DNA of 5,360 bases, taken from positions 1 through 5,360 of the forward strand of contig CANDFU010000153.1 in the NCBI GenBank assembly GCA_947384095.1. The letters run 5' to 3'. The notes under the pieces were generated by a model, which was given only the letters and a program-made list of their open reading frames with translations, ran no database searches and was not told the DNA's origin. The stretch comes from an uncultured Roseburia sp. (lineage in GTDB: Bacteria; Bacillota; Clostridia; Lachnospirales; Lachnospiraceae). How positions within the stretch are numbered: the first letter of the stretch is position 1; every line of letters starts with the position of its first letter. Below are positions 1 to 5,360 of the stretch, one piece after another. A program made the position numbers and the translations under genes.

Positions 1-101
1 GTGTGAATGTCATTGAGGCTTTCAAAGAAATCGGCGTGGTTGACGATACCTGGCTGCTGGTGACATATGAGCAGTATCAGGAGTACACGGGCGGAAAGTA
101 A
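1..101 (+). CDS. C-terminal fragment of an unrecognised protein
   Basis: The frame whose first whole codon is at base 3 stays open for 32 codons and ends at TAA 99-101. The tail is mildly acidic and ends in YEQYQEYTGGK. It has no membrane segment or motif I can assign to a family. The last base of the stop codon is also the first base of an ATG at 101, and the next gene follows directly on the same strand, so the two are probably co-transcribed. That the fragment is a real gene end is inferred from the open frame, its sensible composition and its close fit to the downstream gene. The function cannot be judged from this fragment. Confidence 0.6.
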   Translation, partial: VNVIEAFKEIGVVDDTWLLVTYEQYQEYTGGK

Positions 102-112
102 TGCCGCCGGAA

Positions 113-120
113 AAGGAGGA
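113..120 (+). promoter_or_regulatory. Ribosome binding site for the DUF512 gene
   Basis: AAGGAGGA is a near-perfect anti-Shine-Dalgarno match. It lies inside the frame that opens at ATG 101, so it favours initiation downstream, at ATG 134, with a rather long gap of about 14 bases from GGAGG. The PDZ domain also begins naturally just after residue 134, and the 11 extra residues from 101 are charged and unlike the family's usual N terminus (family knowledge). Confidence 0.6.
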
Positions 121-133
121 AAAAAAGAGCCGG

Positions 134-1474
134 ATGGACAAAAAGCATGTGATCGATAAAATAGAGACGGGCAGCATCGCGGAGGAGCTGGGGCTTCCGC
201 CGGGGGATATTCTTATTTCCATAAACGGGACTGTGATCGGCGACGTTTTTGACTACCGTTATCTGATTCACGATGAATTTCTGACGGTGGCGGTGCAGAA
301 AGCGGACGGGGAAGAGTGGGAGCTTGAGATTGAGAAAGACTATGACGAAGATCTTGGGATTGTATTTGAAAACGGGCTGATGGACGAATACCGGTCCTGC
401 CGCAACCACTGCATCTTCTGTTTTATCGATCAGATGCCGGAAGGACTGAGAGAAACGCTTTATTTTAAAGATGACGACGCGAGGCTGTCTTTCCTGCAGG
501 GCAATTATGTGACGCTTACGAATCTCTCGGAGGACGATATCGGGCGCATTATCACATACCGGCTTGCGCCGATCAATATTTCCGTGCAGACGACAAACCC
601 TGCGCTGCGGTGTGAGATGTTAAACAATCGTTTTGCGGGGGAGGCGCTGAAAAAAATAGACCGCCTTTTTGAGGCCGGGATCGCGATGAACGGGCAGATC
701 GTGCTCTGCAAGGGTATCAACGATGGGGAGGAACTCGACCGCTCCATCAGAGATCTGGTGAACTACTGCCCTTATATGGAGAGTGTGTCTGTCGTCCCGG
801 TCGGACTGACAAAATATCGCAAAGGCCTGTATCCGCTTGCGCCGTTTTCGAAGGAGGATGCAGAAAAAGTACTTGCGCTGATTCACGGGTGGCAGAACGT
901 CTGCATGGAACGCCATGGAACACATTTTGTCCATGCGAGCGACGAGTGGTATCTTCTGGCCGGCCGGGAGCTGCCGCCGGGGGAGAATTATGACGGTTAT
1001 CTGCAGCTTGAGAACGGGGTCGGGATGCTGCGGCTTCTGATCGATGAGTTTGCGGAAGCGCTCGCGGAGCACGCGGCAGGGGATGCGGCAGAGCGCGGCA
1101 GGGGCGATGCGGCGGGAGGCCGCAGACTCTCCATCGCGACCGGGTTTCTGGCCGCCCCGTTTTTAAAAAAGCTTGCGGACGAATACAGTAACGTATTTCC
1201 GGGGACTGAGATTGTCGTCTATCCGATCCGCAATGATTTTTTCGGGGAACGGATTACCGTGGCCGGACTTCTGACCGGAAGGGATATTGCTGCACAGCTT
1301 AAGGGCAGGCAGCTCGGAGAACGATTGCTTCTGCCCTGCAGTGTGCTTAAGGAGGGGGAGGATGTCTTTCTGGACGACATGACGCTCGCGGAGCTTAAAA
1401 TGGCTTTACAAGTAGAAATAGATATTGTAAAATCAAGCGGTCGGGATTTGTTCCTTTCCATGCATGGCAGATAA
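134..1474 (+). CDS. PDZ / radical SAM / DUF512 protein
   Basis: 446 residues from ATG 134. Residues about 3-65 form a PDZ-like domain (GSIAEELGLPPGD, then LISING). A radical SAM cluster motif follows: C89-x3-C93-x2-C96 in SCRNHCIFCFIDQ, expected to bind a 4Fe-4S cluster that cleaves S-adenosylmethionine. The middle region carries family-like segments (ISVQTTNP at 149-156, ASDEWYLLAG at 268-277, GENYDGYLQLENGVGM at 283-298). The C-terminal part (about 332-440) is DUF512-like and includes VFLDDMT. Length and order fit the family found in Firmicutes and cyanobacteria. The substrate and reaction are unknown. There is no signal peptide or membrane segment, so it is probably cytoplasmic. Neighbourhood with der is common in Clostridia. 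An odd Ala/Gly/Arg-rich insert sits at about 312-331. An alternative start is ATG 101, overlapping the previous stop; I prefer 134 because of the ribosome binding site. Identification of the family is firm; function is not. Confidence 0.93.
   Translation: MDKKHVIDKIETGSIAEELGLPPGDILISINGTVIGDVFDYRYLIHDEFLTVAVQKADGEEWELEIEKDYDEDLGIVFENGLMDEYRSCRNHCIFCFIDQMPEGLRETLYFKDDDARLSFLQGNYVTLTNLSEDDIGRIITYRLAPINISVQTTNPALRCEMLNNRFAGEALKKIDRLFEAGIAMNGQIVLCKGINDGEELDRSIRDLVNYCPYMESVSVVPVGLTKYRKGLYPLAPFSKEDAEKVLALIHGWQNVCMERHGTHFVHASDEWYLLAGRELPPGENYDGYLQLENGVGMLRLLIDEFAEALAEHAAGDAAERGRGDAAGGRRLSIATGFLAAPFLKKLADEYSNVFPGTEIVVYPIRNDFFGERITVAGLLTGRDIAAQLKGRQLGERLLLPCSVLKEGEDVFLDDMTLAELKMALQVEIDIVKSSGRDLFLSMHGR
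1073..1113 (+). repeat. Short imperfect tandem duplication inside the DUF512 gene
   Basis: The unit GCGGCAGGGGATGCGGC (1073-1089) recurs as GCGGCAGGGGCGATGCGGC (1095-1113), with five bases between. The copies differ by a two-base insertion, so they are read in different frames. They encode the low-complexity stretch HAAGDAAERGRGDAAGGRR just before the DUF512 core. It is probably a slippage-born linker between domains. Confidence 0.6.
1405..1433 (+). promoter_or_regulatory. Predicted sigma-A promoter inside the 3' end of the DUF512 gene
   Basis: TTTACA (1405-1410, 5 of 6 to TTGACA) and TAAAAT (1428-1433, 5 of 6 to TATAAT) are separated by exactly 17 bases. The segment is clearly AT-rich in a GC-rich gene and uses codons such as TTA, ATA, GTA and TCA that are uncommon nearby. 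A start of transcription near 1440 would give der a leader of about 240 bases. It could drive der-plsY-gpsA-dut independently of the DUF512 gene. Prediction only. Confidence 0.55.
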
Positions 1475-1504
1475 GGAAGGCCCTGCGTCAGTTTTCAGAT
1501 GAAT

Positions 1505-1554
1505 ATCCATGCCGCTGGCACGGGTATCGCCATGGATGAGAGGGGGTTTTTGTG
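1505..1554 (+). terminator. Possible weak hairpin and T-run between DUF512 gene and der
   Basis: ATCCATG (1505-1511) pairs with CATGGAT (1531-1537), and two more pairs form inside after a C-C mismatch. A T-run (1547-1551) follows, but about nine bases after the stem. The loop is large and the stem short, so this is a poor intrinsic terminator. It may instead be part of a structured der leader. Two further small inverted repeats follow: GTGTGC 1552-1557 with GCACAC 1569-1574, and CTCCG 1558-1562 with CGGAG 1581-1585. These two cannot both form. Confidence 0.25.
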
Positions 1555-1667
1555 TGCCTCCGGCGGATGCACACGGCCCGCGGAGCGGACTGGCGCAGGC
1601 TGATTATAAGTGACACAGCTATCAGAATTGCATACCTGCACATTTTTTGCCGGGTGCGGGGACAGAA

Positions 1668-1674
1668 AAGGGGA
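1668..1674 (+). promoter_or_regulatory. Ribosome binding site that sets the der start
   Basis: AAGGGGA ends about seven bases before ATG 1682. This fixes the der start there rather than at the in-frame ATG 1610, whose 24 extra codons would precede the usual Der N terminus. Confidence 0.65.
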
Positions 1675-1681
1675 AAAGAAA

Positions 1682-3010
1682 ATGAGCAGACCAGTAGTGG
1701 CGGTAGTAGGCCGCCCGAATGTGGGCAAGTCCACTCTGTTTAATGCGCTCGCGGGCGAGCGCATTTCGATCGTTGAGGATACGCCGGGTGTGACGAGGGA
1801 CCGCATTTATGCGGATGTAAGCTGGCTTGACCACGATTTTACATTGATAGATACCGGGGGAATCGAGCCGGAGAGCAAGGATATCATTCTCTCGCAGATG
1901 CGGGAGCAGGCGGAGATCGCGATCGCGTCGGCCGACGTGATTATCTTTCTGACGGACGTAAGGCAGGGGCGGCAGGACGCCGACTCCAAAGTGGCCGATA
2001 TCCTGCGCCGTTCCGCCCGGCCGGTGGTGCTTGTCGTCAACAAGGTGGACAGCTTTGAAAAGTTTATGCCGGACGTCTATGAGTTTTATAATCTGGGCAT
2101 GGGCGATCCGTTTCCGGTCTCGGCTTCCTCACGGCTGGGGATCGGGGATATGCTCGACGAGGTGATCCGTCATTTTCCGGAATACCGGAAAGAAAAGGCG
2201 GAGGACGACCGGACGAAGGTCGCTATCATCGGGAAGCCGAATGTGGGGAAGTCTTCCCTGATCAATAAGCTGGCGAACGAGGATCGCGTGATCGTTTCGG
2301 ATATCGCCGGGACGACGAGGGATGCGATTGACACGGATATCCGGTACAATAAAAAAGAGTATGTTTTTATCGACACGGCAGGACTGCGCCGCAAGAATAA
2401 AATCAAAGAAGAAATCGAACGCTATAGTATTATCCGTGCGGTGACGGCGGTGGAGCGCGCCGACGTCTGCGTGATCGTTATCGACGCGAAAGAGGGCGTC
2501 ACGGAGCAGGACGCCAAGATTGCCGGGATCGCGCATGGGAGAGGCAAGGGCGTTATTATCGCTGTCAATAAGTGGGATGCCATCGAAAAAGATGACCGTA
2601 CCATTTATCGGCACACGGAACGTATCCGCCAGATTTTAAGCTTTATGCCCTACGCTGAGATCCTGTTTATCTCCGCCAGATCGGGCCAGCGGCTCCACAG
2701 GCTGTTCGAGCTGATTGACGTCGTGGTCGAGAATAACAGCCAGAGGGTGGGGACGGGGGTGCTCAATGAGATCATCTCGGAGGCCGTGGCCATGCAGCAG
2801 CCGCCGTCCGATAAGGGAAAGCGGTTAAAGATTTATTACACGACGCAGATCGGGGTAAAGCCGCCGACGTTTGTTGTGTTTGTGAACGATAAGGAACTGA
2901 TGCACTTTTCTTATCTGCGTTATCTGGAAAACCGGATCCGCGACACCTTTGGCTTCAGAGGGACCGCACTGAAATTTATTATTCGGGAGAGGAAGGATAA
3001 AAAGTCATGA
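1682..3010 (+). CDS. der: Ribosome-assembly GTPase Der (EngA)
   Basis: 442 residues, about the normal length for Der, a GTPase with two tandem G domains that acts in maturation of the 50S ribosomal subunit. G domain 1 has GRPNVGKS (10-17), DTGG (57-60), NKVD (120-123) and SAS (147-149). G domain 2 has GKPNVGKS (184-191), TTRD (211-214), DTAG (231-234), NKWD (296-299) and SAR (331-333). Residues about 350-442 form the C-terminal KH-like RNA-binding domain, ending in the basic tail RERKDKKS. All nucleotide-binding motifs are intact, so it should be active. The start follows from AAGGGGA and from MSRPVVAVVG, the expected Der beginning. The stop overlaps the plsY start (ATGA), suggesting translational coupling. 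Transcription may begin at the promoter within the preceding gene, about 240 bases upstream. Confidence 0.98.
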   Translation: MSRPVVAVVGRPNVGKSTLFNALAGERISIVEDTPGVTRDRIYADVSWLDHDFTLIDTGGIEPESKDIILSQMREQAEIAIASADVIIFLTDVRQGRQDADSKVADILRRSARPVVLVVNKVDSFEKFMPDVYEFYNLGMGDPFPVSASSRLGIGDMLDEVIRHFPEYRKEKAEDDRTKVAIIGKPNVGKSSLINKLANEDRVIVSDIAGTTRDAIDTDIRYNKKEYVFIDTAGLRRKNKIKEEIERYSIIRAVTAVERADVCVIVIDAKEGVTEQDAKIAGIAHGRGKGVIIAVNKWDAIEKDDRTIYRHTERIRQILSFMPYAEILFISARSGQRLHRLFELIDVVVENNSQRVGTGVLNEIISEAVAMQQPPSDKGKRLKIYYTTQIGVKPPTFVVFVNDKELMHFSYLRYLENRIRDTFGFRGTALKFIIRERKDKKS

Positions 3011-3648
3011 CAATGGCAAGAATCATAGCGCTGGCAGTGGGTTATTTTCTCGGAATCTTTCAGACCGGATATTTTTATGGGAAAAAGCACGGGATTGATA
3101 TCCGTACGCAGGGGAGCGGCAACGCCGGCACCACCAACACGCTGCGCGTTTTAGGCTGGAAGGCGGGGGCCGTGACATTTGCAGGGGATCTGTGCAAGGC
3201 AATCCTGGCGGTCGTGATCATTCACTTTCTGTACCGGGGACGCTATCCGGGCGCAGTCGGCGTGCTGGAGTTATACGCCGGGTTCGGCGCGGTGCTGGGG
3301 CACAATTTTCCGTTTTATCTGAAGTTTCAGGGGGGAAAGGGGATTGCCTGCACTTCCGGCATGATTCTGGCTGTCTGCCCGATGGCCGCGCCGCTCTGCC
3401 TTGTTTTGTTTATCGGTGCGGTGGCGTTTACGCGTTATGTATCGCTGGGTTCCATCCTGGTCGTCATCGCCTTTCTGATCCAGGTGGTTTTGTTCGGCCA
3501 GTACGGTTTTCTGTCTGTGGACGCGGATTATCTCATGGAATTTTATATTGTCAGCGCCTGCTTTACGGCGATGGGTTTATGGCGGCACAGGGCGAATATC
3601 GGGCGTCTTTTAAGTGGAACGGAAAATAAATTCGGTATGAAAAAATAA
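3007..3648 (+). CDS. plsY: Glycerol-3-phosphate acyltransferase PlsY
   Basis: 213 residues, a polytopic membrane enzyme that transfers an acyl group from acyl-phosphate to the sn-1 position of glycerol 3-phosphate, giving lysophosphatidate, the first acylation in phospholipid synthesis. The three family motifs are present: GSGNAGTTNTLR (36-47), GHNFPFYLKFQGGKG (98-112) and RHRANIGRLLSGTENK (193-208). Hydrophobic segments at roughly 4-24, 52-75, 88-103, 113-140, 145-165 and 178-192 fit the family's multi-span topology. ATG 3007 overlaps the der stop and has AGAGGAAGG about ten bases upstream; ATG 3013, two codons later, is a possible alternative start. The partner enzyme PlsX, which makes the acyl-phosphate, is not in this window. 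The next gene, gpsA, makes its other substrate. Confidence 0.97.
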   Translation: MTMARIIALAVGYFLGIFQTGYFYGKKHGIDIRTQGSGNAGTTNTLRVLGWKAGAVTFAGDLCKAILAVVIIHFLYRGRYPGAVGVLELYAGFGAVLGHNFPFYLKFQGGKGIACTSGMILAVCPMAAPLCLVLFIGAVAFTRYVSLGSILVVIAFLIQVVLFGQYGFLSVDADYLMEFYIVSACFTAMGLWRHRANIGRLLSGTENKFGMKK

Positions 3649-3661
3649 AAGGAGGCAGGAG

Positions 3662-4675
3662 ATGGCAAAGGCAGCGGTGATCGGCGCGGGAAGCTGGGGA
3701 ACGGCGCTCTCCCTTGTACTGCACACAAACGGGCATAAGGTGACGGTCTGGTCCGTGATGGAGGACGAAATCCGGATGCTTAAGGAGCGGCATGAGCATG
3801 TGGAGAAGCTTCCGGGGGTTAAGCTCCCTTCGGATATGACATTTACGACTGAGCTTGCGGCTGCGGTGGAGGGGAAGGATTATCTCATCCTGGCGGTCCC
3901 CTCGGTTTTTACGCGGAGCGTGGCGAAAAATATGGCGCCTTATGTGAAAAGGGGGCAGGTCATTGTCTGCGTGGCAAAAGGGATTGAGGAGGATACGCTG
4001 CTCACGCTTTCGGAAGTCGTCGCGCAGGAGATTCCGGCGGCCGAGGTGGCAGTGATGTGCGGACCGAGCCATGCGGAGGAAGTTGGCGCGGGGCTGCCGA
4101 CCACGGTTGTTGCCGGCGCAAAGAAAAAGTCGGTGGCGTTTGGCGTGCAGGATCTTTTTATGAATGAGGTTTTCCGGGTCTACAGCAGCCCGGACGTCCT
4201 GGGAATGGAGCTGGGCGGTTCCCTTAAAAATGTGATCGCGCTTGCGGCGGGCATGGCCGACGGGCTGGGGTTCGGCGACAATACGAAAGCGGCGCTGATT
4301 ACGCGCGGAATCTCGGAAATCGGCCGTCTGGCCCTTAAAATGGGTGCAAAATACGAGACGCTGAGCGGGCTGACTGGCATCGGGGATCTGATTGTGACCT
4401 GTGAAAGCCGGCACAGCAGAAACCGCAGGGCGGGCATGCTGATCGGGCAGGGCTGTTCCATGCAGCAGGCGATGGACGAGGTAAAGATGGTCGTGGAAGG
4501 CGTATATTCAGCGAAAGCTGCCGCTGCCCTGGCCGAAAAGTATGGCGTGGACATGCCGATCATCGGTGAGGTCAATCATGTGCTTTTTGAAGGGAAATCT
4601 GCAAAGGAAGCGGTTCTTGAACTGATGCTGCGCGACAAGAGAGCCGAGCACGGCAGCCTGGAGTGGGAGGAATAG
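3662..4675 (+). CDS. gpsA: NAD(P)-dependent glycerol-3-phosphate dehydrogenase GpsA
   Basis: 337 residues, a full-length cytoplasmic enzyme that reduces dihydroxyacetone phosphate to sn-glycerol 3-phosphate, the backbone precursor used by PlsY encoded just upstream. The N-terminal Rossmann fold has GAGSWG (8-13). The substrate-site lysine is K106 in VAKGIEED. GPSHAEE is at 134-140. The catalytic lysine is K189 in GGSLKNVIALAAG, and the C-terminal helical domain carries GFGDNTKAALITRG (203-216), GDLIVTC (241-247) and NRRAG (254-258). Roles of K106 and K189 are assigned by analogy with characterised GpsA enzymes. An excellent ribosome binding site, GGAGG (3651-3655), lies six bases before ATG 3662. 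It is 13 bases after plsY and seven before dut, consistent with one operon. Nothing appears missing. Confidence 0.98.
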   Translation: MAKAAVIGAGSWGTALSLVLHTNGHKVTVWSVMEDEIRMLKERHEHVEKLPGVKLPSDMTFTTELAAAVEGKDYLILAVPSVFTRSVAKNMAPYVKRGQVIVCVAKGIEEDTLLTLSEVVAQEIPAAEVAVMCGPSHAEEVGAGLPTTVVAGAKKKSVAFGVQDLFMNEVFRVYSSPDVLGMELGGSLKNVIALAAGMADGLGFGDNTKAALITRGISEIGRLALKMGAKYETLSGLTGIGDLIVTCESRHSRNRRAGMLIGQGCSMQQAMDEVKMVVEGVYSAKAAAALAEKYGVDMPIIGEVNHVLFEGKSAKEAVLELMLRDKRAEHGSLEWEE

Positions 4676-4682
4676 GAAACGA

Positions 4683-5114
4683 ATGAGGGTAGAGATCAGA
4701 AAATTGTGCGGTTCCGCCGTGCTTCCGGCAAGAGGAAGCGGGGAGGCGGCCGGGTATGACTTATGCGCCAGTCTTTCCGCCCCGTTAGAAATCGGCCCGG
4801 GGGAGACCGTAAAGGTGGGAACAGGGCTTGCCCTGGCGATACCGAAAGGGTATTTCGGCGGGATTTTTGCGCGCAGCGGGCTTTCGACAAAGCAGGGGCT
4901 GCGCCCGGCAAACTGTACCGGGGTCGTGGATTCGGATTACCGCGGGGAGGTAATCGTTGCGCTGCACAATGATTCGGCCGGGCCAAGGACGGTTGTGCCC
5001 GGCGAGCGGATAGCGCAGCTCATCCTTCTGCCGTATCTTGCGGCGGAATTTGACGAGGTAGAGGAGCTGGATGAGACGGCCCGGGGGGCGGACGGGTTCG
5101 GTTCCACCGGCTGA
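4683..5114 (+). CDS. dut: Deoxyuridine 5'-triphosphate nucleotidohydrolase (dUTPase)
   Basis: 143 residues, a trimeric-type dUTPase that hydrolyses dUTP to dUMP and pyrophosphate, keeping uracil out of DNA and supplying dUMP for thymidylate synthesis. All five family motifs occur in order: AGYDLCA (23-29), ARSGLS (63-68), GVVDSDYRGE (80-89, with catalytic D83 and Y86 at the uracil pocket), PGERIAQLIL (106-115) and RGADGFGSTG (134-143). Motif 5, the flexible lid closing over the substrate, ends exactly at the C terminus and has Asp-137 where Gly is usual. The start is seven bases after gpsA; GGGAGG (4665-4670) in the gpsA tail is a plausible ribosome binding site with 12-base spacing. The motifs point to a cellular enzyme; nothing suggests phage origin. 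No terminator is visible after its stop. Confidence 0.96.
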   Translation: MRVEIRKLCGSAVLPARGSGEAAGYDLCASLSAPLEIGPGETVKVGTGLALAIPKGYFGGIFARSGLSTKQGLRPANCTGVVDSDYRGEVIVALHNDSAGPRTVVPGERIAQLILLPYLAAEFDEVEELDETARGADGFGSTG

Positions 5115-5122
5115 GAAAGTCG

Positions 5123-5151
5123 TTGACAACAGGGACGGATAATGCTATGCT
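5123..5151 (+). promoter_or_regulatory. Sigma-A promoter with extended -10, upstream of the lysine riboswitch
   Basis: A perfect -35 TTGACA (5123-5128), a 17-base spacer and -10 TATGCT (5146-5151, 4 of 6) preceded by TGC (5143-5145), which makes an extended -10 element. Transcription should start near 5158, about 20 bases before the aptamer. It begins eight bases after the dut stop and belongs to the gene beyond the right edge. Confidence 0.8.
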
Positions 5152-5178
5152 TTGAAAAAGCAGTGATACATAGTTTAG

Positions 5179-5345
5179 GATAGAGGTTGCGTGTTTTAAG
5201 AGTAGCACAGTGGATGCGGCAGGCGCAGGGGAAGCGATGCAAAAGGAGAACACGCCGAAAGGACAGGGCGCCTGACGCCATGTTTCTTGGGCATAGGGCG
5301 AACAGCTTTATGACTGTCATCTGTGATCGTGGATGGGGCGCTATC
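5179..5345 (+). promoter_or_regulatory. Lysine riboswitch (L box) aptamer
   Basis: The conserved strings of the lysine aptamer occur in the right order: GATAGAGG, AAGAGTA, CGCCGAA, TTGGGC, CTGTCA and GGGGCGCTATC. Pairings I can trace: P1 GATAG 5179-5183 with CTATC 5341-5345; P2 GCGTGTT 5189-5195 with AACACGC 5249-5255; P2 tip TGCG 5215-5218 with CGCA 5224-5227; P3 GGCG 5267-5270 with CGCC 5276-5279 plus ACA 5263-5265 with TGT 5281-5283; P4 ACAG 5302-5305 with CTGT 5314-5317; P5 CATC 5318-5321 with GATG 5332-5335. The P2 loop (CAGG 5220-5223) is complementary to the P3 loop (CCTG 5271-5274), the known loop-loop kissing contact of this class. It senses lysine and normally represses lysine biosynthesis or transport genes. 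The expression platform and the target gene are outside the window, so the mechanism (termination or translation) cannot be told. Confidence 0.92.
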
Positions 5346-5360
5346 GGTTTTGGGCGGATG

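Noticed and set aside
1499..1603. 34-codon ORF in the gap before der
   Set aside because: No ribosome binding site, no recognisable motif, and it coincides with inverted repeats, so a chance open frame is more likely.
1610..1681. N-terminal extension of Der from ATG 1610 (24 residues)
   Set aside because: It has no ribosome binding site. ATG 1682 has AAGGGGA at good spacing and gives the standard Der N terminus MSRPVVAVVGRPNVGKS.
2328..2350. TTGACA and TACAAT inside der as a possible internal promoter
   Set aside because: The spacer is only 11 bases, too short for sigma-A, and the sequence lies in a conserved coding segment.
3563..4414. 283-codon antisense ORF across plsY and gpsA
   Set aside because: It is the reverse shadow of two clearly identified genes. 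The product is rich in His/Arg/Pro, fits no family, and is explained by the codon bias of gpsA.
5149..5161. GCTTT-GAA-AAAGC mini-hairpin as a terminator for dut
   Set aside because: The loop is only three bases, the stem is AT-rich, no T-run follows, and it overlaps the -10 and transcription start.
4937..5320. Antisense ORFs covering the end of dut and the 3' non-coding region
   Set aside because: They run through the lysine aptamer and promoter and have no good start signals or family-like sequence.

Overview
The window looks like core chromosome of a Gram-positive Clostridia member, most likely Lachnospiraceae. The evidence is strong AGGAGG-type ribosome binding sites, co-directional tightly packed genes, the order DUF512 radical SAM protein - der - plsY - gpsA, which is familiar from Clostridia, and a lysine riboswitch. 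Coding DNA is fairly GC-rich. No mobile element, CRISPR array, tRNA or rRNA gene was seen.

Layout, all on the + strand: (1) bases 1-101 hold the last 32 codons of an unrecognised gene; (2) 134-1474 is a PDZ plus radical SAM plus DUF512 protein of unknown function; (3) 1475-1681 is a 207-base gap with several inverted repeats, probably the leader of der, because a good sigma-A-type promoter lies inside the 3' end of the DUF512 gene (1405-1433); (4) 1682-3010 is der, a ribosome-assembly GTPase; (5) 3007-3648 is plsY, overlapping der by ATGA; (6) 3662-4675 is gpsA; (7) 4683-5114 is dut. From der to dut the gaps are -4, 13 and 7 bases, so these four genes are probably one transcription unit. (8) 5115-5360 has no gene. 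It contains a strong extended -10 promoter starting 8 bases after the dut stop, followed by a lysine riboswitch aptamer (about 5179-5345). The regulated gene lies beyond the right edge.

GpsA makes sn-glycerol 3-phosphate from dihydroxyacetone phosphate, and PlsY acylates it to lysophosphatidate, so the two consecutive genes supply the entry steps of phospholipid synthesis. Der (50S subunit maturation) and Dut (dUTP removal) are housekeeping partners in the same unit. The DUF512 protein is the one complete gene whose biochemical role is unknown. The clearest discoveries not visible as ORFs are the lysine riboswitch with its promoter and the promoter embedded in the DUF512 coding sequence.
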